A stretch of 64,000 bases of DNA, taken from Leptasterias polaris (lineage: Eukaryota > Echinodermata > Asteroidea > Forcipulatida > Asteriidae). The position numbers and the translations under genes are program-made. The stretch is from assembly GCA_037783415.1 (NCBI GenBank), contig JAZGTN010000037.1, positions 3,534,001 through 3,598,000 on the forward strand, given 5' to 3'. The notes under the pieces were generated by a model. That model saw only the letters and a program-made list of their open reading frames with translations, was not told where the DNA came from and did not search any database. Within the stretch, counting starts at the first letter, position 1; each line of letters begins with the position of its first letter. Shown piece by piece: positions 55,295 through 64,000 of this stretch.

Positions 55295-56825
55295 TTAGCG
55301 ACTCCCCCGACCTCTAGTGCGCATCGATAGTTGGGCCCGATGTAACGGGATCCAGGCCGCTTCCCCAAATCGTTCCTCGAAATACTCCAATATGGAAGAG
55401 TAACTTCGTCTTGCTTCGGGCACCATGTCAACCAAAGCCTCCTGCGCCAATCCTCGCAGGTGCGAAGCTAGAAACATTGCTTTCTCTGCTTCGCTCCATT
55501 GGTTAACCATGGCGACGCTCTCGAAATGAATAAGGTAATCTGCCCACGAGGAGACTCCGTCGAATTTATCCGGGAGTATCAATGGCCTGCGGGTCCCTGC
55601 CGAAGCTGTCGGTCTCTCTGATGCGTTAATGCACGCTGGACAGGACGGCTCCGAGTGGATTCGTGCGTCCGACGGAGATGTGTATGCAGCGTGGGCCTGC
55701 TGTGAAGGGAAATAAGCGTCTCGTGCGTGAGTGTGTGTCGGACGGAATGGCTCCGAGTGGATCCGTGCGTCCGACGTAAATGCGTACGCAGCGTGGGGCT
55801 GCTCTGAAAAGAAATGAGTCGGGTGTGCGTGAATGTATGTCGGACACGACGGCTCCAAGCAGATCCATGTATCTGACGTACGTGTGTGCGCAGCGTGTGG
55901 CTGCTCTGAAGTGAAGTGTGTCGGTGATATGTGACTGTATGTCGGACGTGACGGCTCCGAGTGGGTCCGTGTATCCGACGTACGTGTGTGCGCAGCGTGG
56001 GGCTGCTCTGAAGTGAAGTGTGTCGGTGGTGTGTTACTGTATGTCGGACGTGACGGCTCCGAGTGGATCCGTGTATCCGACGTACGTGTGTGCGCAGTGT
56101 GGGGCTGCTCTGAAGTGAAGTGTGTCGGTGGTGTGTGACTGTATGTCGGACGTGACGGCTCCCGAGTGGATCCGTGTATCCGATGTACATGTGCGCGCAG
56201 CGTGGGGCTGCTCTGAAGTGAAATACTGCGGAAAATAAGGCCCCGAGCCGAGCCCTGCGTCCCGGGTACGCTCCGGCACACAGTCGCTCGGTTCCGATTG
56301 GTACCGAACGCCCGGTGACAGTGCCCTCAAGGGACAACATGACCCTGAACAAGGCCCTACCTCCGAAGAATTGTTTTGTGGAAAACACGACGGTTCTGAT
56401 TGGTACCGACGTGGCCCTGTCATGTTCATGGCAATATGGTTGGGCATGAAAGTTTTATCGGAAACCCCTAACCAATCTGACCTAACCCAACCCTCATAAA
56501 AACAAGACGCCTCCGAATGGGAGCGATGTAGGCCTCCAGATTCATTAAATCCCGCGAAGAACCCATCATCGTAGGCTTCGCTGTTCTGGCCTGATTTCCC
56601 TGCAAATTCCCCCTGTCTGTCCAAGCTGGGCTGAGCCCAAGGACCCCCCATGAACTCAGGTGAAAGAACTTCTGCCCTGTCCTGTTCCCAAAGGTCCCCC
56701 CACAGGGCTTCCCTCAAAGAAAGAGAGCAAGTCATCCACTGTGACAAAAGATTGGCAACCCGGGGAGCCAGTCTGGCCTCCCCCCAACGCCCGCTGTCCT
56801 CTCCCAGTGGCGAGTCGGATTCCAT
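55295..56825 (-). pseudogene. gag N-terminal part with 34-residue repeats, one frameshift
   Basis: The frame opens at ATG 56825 (MESDSPLGEDSGRWGEARL), 90 bp after the 5' LTR. It reads ~220 residues to about 56165, where CGGCTCCCGAG replaces the CGGCTCCGAG of the neighbouring repeats; the extra C shifts frame. The other frame continues through about five 34-residue repeats (PTHFTSEQPHAAHTRTSDT core; 102 bp each) and into the gag capsid-like region (FDGVSSWADYLIHFESVA, MFLASHLRGLAQEALVDM, YFEERFG), resembling Ty3/Gypsy gag. It ends at 55295 because of a second indel in a C5 run (55304-55308). Confidence 0.8.
55640..56220 (-). repeat. 102-bp tandem repeats within gag
   Basis: About five to six units, each 102 bp, of TCGGACGTGACGGCTCCGAG-type sequence. 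The last three plus-strand units are the most alike. A multiple of three keeps the frame. Confidence 0.85.
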
Positions 56826-56915
56826 ACTTCTCCGCCTCGTGAGTTGAGCTTCCCCAAAAGAACACGAAATTTTACCTTTTTCTCCTGCAACAAAGTGTGC
56901 CGCCGCTGTCACCAA

Positions 56916-57168
56916 TGTAGCGTCGACCGTGGATTGACGAATGCACACTTGGAGTGATACAAGATACTCGATTTCTGTCTTTAAAAGGCGTCCGAAGTGG
57001 AGCTCTTTATTTCATAACTTCTCGTAACTACAACAAAGGTCCAGAAGGACGACAGGAGCTGCTTCACTAGCGAGCGGGTTGCCCCGATTGGCCCGCAGGG
57101 GCCACCAGTCAGTTCTCCGACGGGGAGTCGTGCTGGCGCCCCCTACTGGCCAAACGGTGCCCGTTACA
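56916..57168 (-). repeat. 5' LTR of the gag-only element
   Basis: 253 bp, about 97.6% identical to the other LTR by eye. Followed by target copy ATAT. Confidence 0.9.
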
Positions 57169-58256
57169 ATATTCTCTCTTCGTCTCATGTAAACTAGTGC
57201 AAGTTGTAATGGCATCATTACACACGTATGTCGTATACACGAGCGCAGAACAGACTGTATCCGACTATTCACCCGTGTGTACATGTTAATGGAATGAAGG
57301 CTGGAATCCAAACAAAATTAAGACTCTCTAGGCTCTTGAAAAAATATCTTTGCAAATATTTGCGACATCGCAATATTATTTGCAAAGATATTTGCGATGT
57401 GCGATGTCCCTTCAGGGCCACCATAGAAGTGCCTTGTAGTTTAAAAGTGGCACATTTTTTCAAGTTGTTTTCAACGATGTTATAATCCAGCAAGGGTCTG
57501 GTTTACAAAAAATTGACCGGTGACGTCATAACATCTCAAAGCGCCCTCTAGCGTGACCCCATGTTGACCTTTACTTTCAGGTCAATCGGAAGTGGGACCA
57601 TATCTTAAGAGCTACACAACCGATTTTCAAACTAGCTAGAAATAAAAATTTAAAATACCGGAACAGCTCTGTTGTTAGTTACAATCACTATCTCTAGTTA
57701 CTTATTGTAACCACTGTGTAAATCAGCCTCAGGTTTGCAATATGGTGTGAATTAACCAATATGAACAAAGGTACGATGGACCATGCGACCTGTGACATCA
57801 CATGTTTACAAAAGAGCCACATAGCCTGGATATCCTGCAGGCACAGTTTGTACACAGCCCAATGGAAGAAAACAACAAATCTTATGTTTTATGTTAATTG
57901 TACTGTCTGATCTTTCTTAACTTTTTATATAAAGATAGGGGGATATTTCAAAAGATCAACAACTGTTTTGTGACTCTTGAATTTATGAAGCAAAAAGTAA
58001 ATGTTCCCATATGACCAGCGTAGTTTATTGCATGTCAGGAAATGCATTCGAATGTATAAGGTCACTCTTTTTGTTAACATGGTAACATGGTCTATAATTA
58101 ATAGGAAATCCTTGCTAGAGGTTGACTTAGGGGGGGTGGGTTCAGTGGTGTCTGGTGTCGTTACACAGGGAGACCAAGAGTTGGAGCCACGTTTTTGAAT
58201 AAAAATTTTAAAAGGCAGATGTTACAAGACAGCATAAACATTACGAATTTATTTTA

Positions 58257-58542
58257 GAGACAGCTGGTTGGGATGGTTTCTATTGTCATTTATTAGCTAA
58301 CAACTATTAGTATAAATTGTGAAACCACAATCAATATTAGCTAGCAATTTAATTTTTAGGCATTGGTTTGCAAGAATAAAATAGCCATTCGAAGATAATT
58401 AATATAAATGAATGGCTATTTTTTTCTGGAAAACTAATGCAGATATTTAAATTGTAAACTAATATTGATTGTGGCTTCAAAATTTGTACTAATAGTTTTT
58501 AGCTAATAAATGACAATAGAAACCATCCCAACCAGCTGTCTC
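58257..58542. mobile_element. 286-bp foldback MITE, first tandem unit
   Basis: GAGACAGCTGGTTGGGATGG starts it and its complement ends it, with the arms continuing ~80 bp (GTTTCTATTGTCATTTATTA). A smaller inverted pair (ATAGCCATTC and GAATGGCTAT) sits in the loop. Confidence 0.85.
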
Positions 58543-61282
58543 AAGTTTTCTACTTGATGGTCTAAATATGAATAAGTCGTCATCGTTAACGACGTGATAG
58601 TCAACTTTTAAGCTGCATAAACCAAATCAAAATGGAAAGTTGAAAATTATGTTTCACTAAGAATTTCTGCAAGTTCGACTCTTCAATTGCAAGTTCAAAT
58701 CCACAACCTCCCACTTGCTTAAGCATCCTTAGTAACGCTTGTTTTATTCCCAAAACCACCCTTGTTGGCGTACTGTTAACATTAAACTGCTTTTTGTATA
58801 ATACAAACAGTATTCCTTTGTATAATATTTATTTTCAAAAAATTAAGAACAGCAATGGTTTTGCCCGCGAAATTGTGTTTACCTAGATTTGTAAGAATTT
58901 GTACCACTCGTTGGCCTGCACAAACATGTGCCTTAAACACACCAAATTAATAAGTCATATTTTTATCCACAACAGTGCAACATGAATGGGCGGCGGTTTG
59001 ACGTAAAACACTCTTTCCTCTGCATATAAAGCATTGTATCGTTTAAAACCCTCGACCCAAAGTGTCCAATTATATCACTGTCTGATGAGTTTTTTCTTCA
59101 ACGAAAGGCACTTTTAATTATAGAGCAATTAAGTAAATTTGGGGAGTGATCCCAAGGTAATTCCCATGCTAGAAAGACGTTGTATGAGCCTGATGGTAGA
59201 TATATGACATTATGTTGGCTGCAGACCTTATCTTTGAACTAAATTCAAGGTTCGTGTACAAAACGCACTTGCAAAAAACATGCACGTGTTTCAATGGGTG
59301 TGTACAACCATGCAACGTAATTTTTGTTTGTGTGTGGATATGTCAATGGGTACTGCCAACTGGAAACTTCAAAGGGTCATGGTGACCTGTTAGTAAATTC
59401 AACCGCAGGAAAGACTTCACTATCTCAAAGAGGGTGTTTGAAGAGAGGACTACATGTCGTACCGGAAGGTCAAAGTTTGCCTTGATGTAATTCTTCAAAA
59501 AGACACTTTCCCGCCAAAAATATTGATTTCTGTTTATCAGATCAACTTCAAATTTACACCATGTTAGGACCTTGATAAAACCTCCATCAAGTAGTTGTGA
59601 TGTCATGATGACGTCATCAGGTGTTGAAATACAGTAAATCAAAGTTTAATACTTCAACAATTCATAACTCAAGAAGTACATAAGCTATTATAACAATCTA
59701 TACATCATCGGAGAGGTTTTGGAAAATGTAGCAAATACTACACATAGTCTTATGCCGATTGTCCTCGACTTCCTGTACAAACTGGGAGTTGAAAGTTCCA
59801 AAATTCATACTTTAAGAAATATTCATAGGGGGCCTACTTTTTACACACACACTACGGAAATTTTTTATATCAAGGACCTTAAGCCTTCTCAAACTTTTCC
59901 ACAGAGACGTTACCTTTTTGAAATTCACTCATGGTTGAAATCGGGTATACATTGACCCGCTGTCAAACCACGGGAAAATAAACTGCACTGAGAACACACA
60001 CAATACGCGATCTAAACGGTGACCGCATCTGCTGCATTGCATCAACCGCAATGTTTAAAGTCCATCAAAACGCTTGTAGTCTAGTCTCCGTTCAAGGTTC
60101 GCGCCACCTGATTTTAGCGTTAAGCTTTGTTAGTCTCTAAAACAGTCGTCCATGCAAACCTCGTTAACAATCAGGATCTTGATAGGTTCTGCTTTCTTAG
60201 ACCATATTAGGACCTTGATCAAACCTCCATTAAGTAGTTATGACGTCATGATGACGTCATCATGTGTCAAATTACAAACTATTTAAACATTAACAATTTT
60301 AATCTTTGAAAATCTATATCAAATCAAGACGAAGAGACCGTCGGTTTCTTTTTGCGGGATTATATAGAGGTATTATAGGTCTTCATTTTTCAAAGTGTGC
60401 GTGACATGATATGAACTCTACTTCCGGTCGAAACCGGAAGTGCCTTGTAGTTCAAAAGTGGCACATTTTTTCAAGTTGTTTTCAACGATGTTATAATCCA
60501 GCAAGGGTCTGGTTTACAAAAAATTTACCGGTGACGTCATAACATCTCAAAGCGCCCTCTAGCGTGACCCCATGTTGACCTTTACTTTCAGGTCAATCGG
60601 AAGTGGGACCATATCTTAAGAGCTACACAACCGATTTTCAAACTAGCTAGAAATAAAAATTAAAAATACCGGAACAGCTCTGTTGTTAGTTACAATCACT
60701 ATCTCTAGTTATTTATTGTAACCACTGTGTAAATCAGCCTCTGCTTTGCAATATGGTGTGAATTAACCAATATGAACAAAAGTACAATGGACCATGCGAC
60801 CTGTGACATCACATGTTTACAAAAGAGCCACATAGCCTGGATATCCTGCAGGCACAGTTTGTACACAGCCCAAGGGAAGAAAACAACAAATCTTATGTTT
60901 TATGGTAATTGTACTGTCTGATCTTTCTTAACTTGTTATATAAAGATAGGGGGATATTTCAAAAGATCAACAACTGTTTTGTGACTTGAATTTATGAAGC
61001 AAAAAGTAAATGTTCCCATATGACCAGCGTAGTTTATTGCATGTCAGGAAATGCATTAGAATGTATAAGGTCACTCTTTTTGTTAACATGGTAACATGGT
61101 CTATAATTAATAGGAAATCCTTGCTAGAGGTTGACCTAGGGGGGTGGGTTCAGTGGTGTCTGGTGTCGTTACACAGGGAGACCAAGAGTGGGAGTCGAAG
61201 GTTAAGTTGGAGCCACGTTTTTGAATAAAAATTTTAAAAGGCAGATGTTACAAGACAGCATAAACATTACGAATTTATTTTA

Positions 61283-61568
61283 GAGACAGCTGGTTGGGAT
61301 GGTTTCTATTGTCATTTATTAGCTAACAACTATTAGTATAAATTGTGAAACCACAATCAATATTAGCTAGCAATTTAATTTTTCGGCATTGGTTTGCAAG
61401 AATAAAATAGCCATTCGAGGATAATTAATATAAATGAATGGCTATTTTTTTCTTGAAAACTAATGCAGATATTTAAATTGTAAACTAAAATTGATTGTGG
61501 CTTCAAAATTTGTACTAATAGTTTTTAGCTAATAAATGACAATAGAAACCATCCCAACCAGCTGTCTC
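61283..61568. mobile_element. 286-bp foldback MITE, second tandem unit
   Basis: Same as the copy at 58257-58542, same length, with a few substitutions, showing it was present before the array duplicated. Confidence 0.85.
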
Positions 61569-64000
61569 AAGTTTTCTACTTGATGGTCTAAATATGAATA
61601 AGTCGTCATCGTTAACGACGTGATAGTCAACTTTTAAGCTGCATAAACCAAATCAAAATGGAAAGTTGAAAATTATGTTTCACTAAGAATTTCTGCAAGT
61701 TCGACTCTTCAATTGCAAGTTCAAATCCACAACCTCCCACTTGCTTAAGCATCCTTAGTAACGCTTGTTTTATTCCCAAAACCACCCTTGTTGGCTTACT
61801 GTTAACATTAAACTGCTTTTTGTATAATACAAACAGTATTCCTTTGTATAATATTTATTTTCAAAAAATTAAGAACAGCAATGGTTTTGCCCGCGAAATT
61901 GTGTTTACCTAGATTTGTAAGAATTTGTACCACTCGTACACACACCAAATTAATAAGTCATATTTTTATCCACAACAGTGCAACATGAATGGGCGGCGGT
62001 TTGACATAAAACACTCTTTCCTCTGCATATAAAGCATTGTATCGTTTAAAACCCTCGACCCAAAGTGTCCAATTATATCACTGTCTGATGAGTTTTTTCT
62101 TCAACGAAAGGCACTTTTAATTATAGAGCAATTAAGTAAATTTGGGGAGTGATCCCAAGGTAATTCCCATGCTAGAAAGACGTTGTATGAGCCTGATGGT
62201 AGATATATGACATTATGTTGGCTGCAGACCTTATCTTTGAACTAAATTCAAGGTTCGTGTACAAAACGCACTTGCAAAAAACATGCACGTGTTTCAATGG
62301 GTGTGTACAACCATGCAACGTAATTTTTGTTTGTGTGTGGATATGTCAATGGGTACTGCCAACTGGAAACTTCAAAGGGTCATGGTGACCTGTTAGTAAA
62401 TTCAACCGCAGGAAAGACTTCACTATCTCAAAGAGGGTGTTTGAAGAGAGGACTACATGTCGTACCGGAAGGTCAAAGTTTGCCTTGATGTAATTCTTCA
62501 AAAAGACACTTTCCCGGCAAAAATATTGATTTCTGTTTATCAGATCAACTTCAAATTTACACCATGTTAGGACCTTGATAAAACCTCCATCAAGTAGTTG
62601 TGATGTCATGATGACGTCATCAGGTGTTGAAATACAGTAAATCAAAGTTTAATACTTCAACAATTCATAACTCAAGAAGTACATAAGCTATTATAACAAT
62701 CTATACATCATCTGAGAGGTTTTAGAAAATGTAGCAAATACTACACATAGTCTTATGCCGATTGTCCTCGACTTCCTGTACAAACTGGGAGTTGAAAGTT
62801 CCAAAATTCATACTTTAAGAAATATTCATAGGGGGCCTACTTTTTACACACACACTACGGACAATTTTTATATCAAGGACCTTAAGCCTTCTCAAACTTT
62901 TCCACAGAGACGTTACCTTTTTGAAATTCACTTATGGTTGAAATCGGGGATACATTGACCCGCTGTCAAACCACGGGAAAATAAACTGCACACAATACGC
63001 GATCTAAACGGTGACCGCATCTGCTGCATTGCATCAACCGCAAGGTTTAAAGTCCATAAAACACGCTTGTAGTCTAGTCTCCGTTCAAGGTTCGCGCCAC
63101 CTGATTTTAGCGTAAAGCTTTGTTAGTCTCTAAAACAGTCGTCCATGCAAACCTCGTTAACAATCAGGATCTTGATAGGTTCTGCTTTCTTAGACCATAT
63201 TAGGACCTTGATCAAACCTCCATTAAGTAGTTATGACGTCATGATGACGTCATCATGTGTCAAATTACAAACTATTTAAACATTAACAATTTTAATCTTT
63301 GAAAATCTATATCAAATCAAGACGAAGAGACCGTCGGTTTCTTTTTGCGGGATTATATAGAGGTATTATAGGTCTTCATTTTTCAAAGTGTGCGTGACAT
63401 GATATGAACTCTACTTCCGGTCGAAACCGGAAGTGCCTTGTAGTTCAAAAGTGGCACATTTTTTCAAGTTGTTTTCAACGATGTTATAATCCAGCAAGGG
63501 TCTGGTTTACAAAAAATTGACCGGTGACGTCATAACATCTCAAAGCGCCCTCTAGCGTGACCCCATGTTGACCTTTACTTTCAGGTCAATCGGAAGTGGG
63601 ACCATATCTTAAGAGCTACACAACCGATTTTCAAACTAGCTAGAAATAAAAATTAAAAATACCGGAACAGCTCTGTTGTTAGTTACAATCACTATCTCTA
63701 GTTACTTATTGTAACCACTGTGTAAATCAGCCTCTGCTTTGCAATATGGTGTGAATTAACCAATATGAACAAAAGTACAATGGACCATGCGACCTGTGAC
63801 ATCACATGTTTACAAAAGAGCCACATAGCCTGGATATCCTGCAGGCACAGTTTGTACACAGCCCAATGGAAGAAAACAACAAATCTTATGTTTTATGGTA
63901 ATTGTACTGTCTGATCTTTCTTAACTTTTTTTATAAAGATAGGGGGATATTTCAAAAGATCAACAACTGTTTTGTGACTTGAATTTATGAAGCAAAAAGT

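Larger units (their letters stand above)
53154..57168 (-). mobile_element. 4.0-kb LTR retrotransposon with gag but no recognisable pol
   Basis: LTRs of 253 bp (53154-53406 and 56916-57168; TGTAGC to GTTACA on the plus strand) differ at about six sites. ATAT flanks both sides (53150-53153 and 57169-57172). Read on the minus strand, the sequence after the 5' LTR is TTGGTGACAGCGGCGGC, a plausible primer-binding site. AGGAGGGGGCAG precedes the 3' LTR as a polypurine tract. The ~3.5 kb interior encodes gag and zinc-finger sequence only. No protease, RT or integrase motif was found, so it probably depends on a partner element. Confidence 0.85.
52563..57424 (-). mobile_element. DNA-element remnant, copy 2, split by an LTR element
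   Basis: Read on the minus strand, 57424-57173 then 53153-52563 follows the order of 28690-29806, including the AAATATTTGCGA motif, the conserved hairpin (52587-52652) and flanking text. Its left part is cut at 57424 by the 3-kb tandem array. The tandem motif is much shorter here than in copy 1. Confidence 0.8.
57426..64000. repeat. ~3.0-kb tandem repeat, at least 2.2 units, runs off the edge
   Basis: Landmark GAAGTGCCTTGTAG recurs at 57426, 60437 and 63430, giving units of 3011 and 2993 bp that are nearly identical. The sequence is related to the interior of HA' (GAAGTGCCTTGTA, GTCTGGTTTA, AGCGCCCTCTAGCG, GACCCGCTGTCAAACCACGGG) in the same plus orientation. No transposase, hairpin 3' end or protein family was seen; ORFs such as 59343-59642 and 62346-62645 repeat because the DNA does. 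Each unit contains a foldback element. Confidence 0.9.

Noticed and set aside
58690..58720. tRNA B-box-like AGTTCAAATCC in the 3-kb unit
   Set aside because: No matching A box or tRNA-like head around it.
59343..59642. 99-residue ORF repeated at 62346-62645
   Set aside because: Identical only because the 3-kb unit is tandemly repeated; no codon-level evidence of selection can be seen.

Overview
This window looks like nuclear DNA from a marine invertebrate animal, probably a deuterostome (echinoderm, hemichordate or amphioxus; this is inference). The reasons are one intron-rich gene of a cilium/sperm-tail family, very dense transposons from many classes (BEL/Pao, CR1/L2-like LINEs, piggyBac, Helentron-like elements, MITEs, a tRNA-type SINE) and short repeats. 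I see no bacterial gene organisation. Very little of the 64 kb is host coding sequence.

Positions 1-8.2 kb (minus strand) hold the only convincing host gene: eight exons of a SHIPPO (sperm-tail PG-rich) repeat protein. The ATG is at 8199 and the 3' end lies beyond the left edge. All introns are phase 1. Its introns carry a 22-bp minisatellite, a foldback MITE and a MITE end. Only about 340 bp upstream of its start codon, a BEL/Pao retrotransposon (8539-19914) is inserted with a 5-bp target duplication. That element holds two further insertions: a 2.36-kb composite DNA element in its 5' LTR and a 1.87-kb TA-flanked element in its pol gene. Its two LTRs are about 99% identical, yet its pol is broken.

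Positions 20-35 kb hold an 835-bp MITE with a perfect 10-bp target duplication, an inverted copy of the LTR-resident MITE and its spacer, and two related CR1/L2-group LINEs on the minus strand (both with damaged ORF1 and ORF2). Between the LINEs lies a DNA-element remnant whose short ORF resembles Mutator-like transposases and runs into an AT-rich tandem array.

Positions 36.4-46.4 kb are a cluster of at least five Helentron/Helitron-like non-autonomous copies. They share a 3' hairpin followed by CTAG and T. Two copies lie head to head around a palindrome at 42423, and one copy (HB) is nested in the T-run near the 5' end of another (HA). A foldback DNA element interrupts one arm but not the other.

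Positions 46.4-57.4 kb hold a tRNA-type SINE, a decayed ORF, a piggyBac element with an uninterrupted 738-codon transposase and arrays of subterminal repeats (48096-51781), and a second copy of the 28-29.8 kb DNA element, interrupted by a 4.0-kb LTR element. That LTR element carries gag and zinc-finger sequence but no recognisable pol. From 57.4 kb to the end, a ~3.0-kb unit related in sequence to the Helentron-like copies is repeated in tandem at least 2.2 times and runs off the right edge.

No rRNA genes, tRNA genes, CRISPR arrays or operons were seen. All family names rest on motifs read by eye, not on searches.
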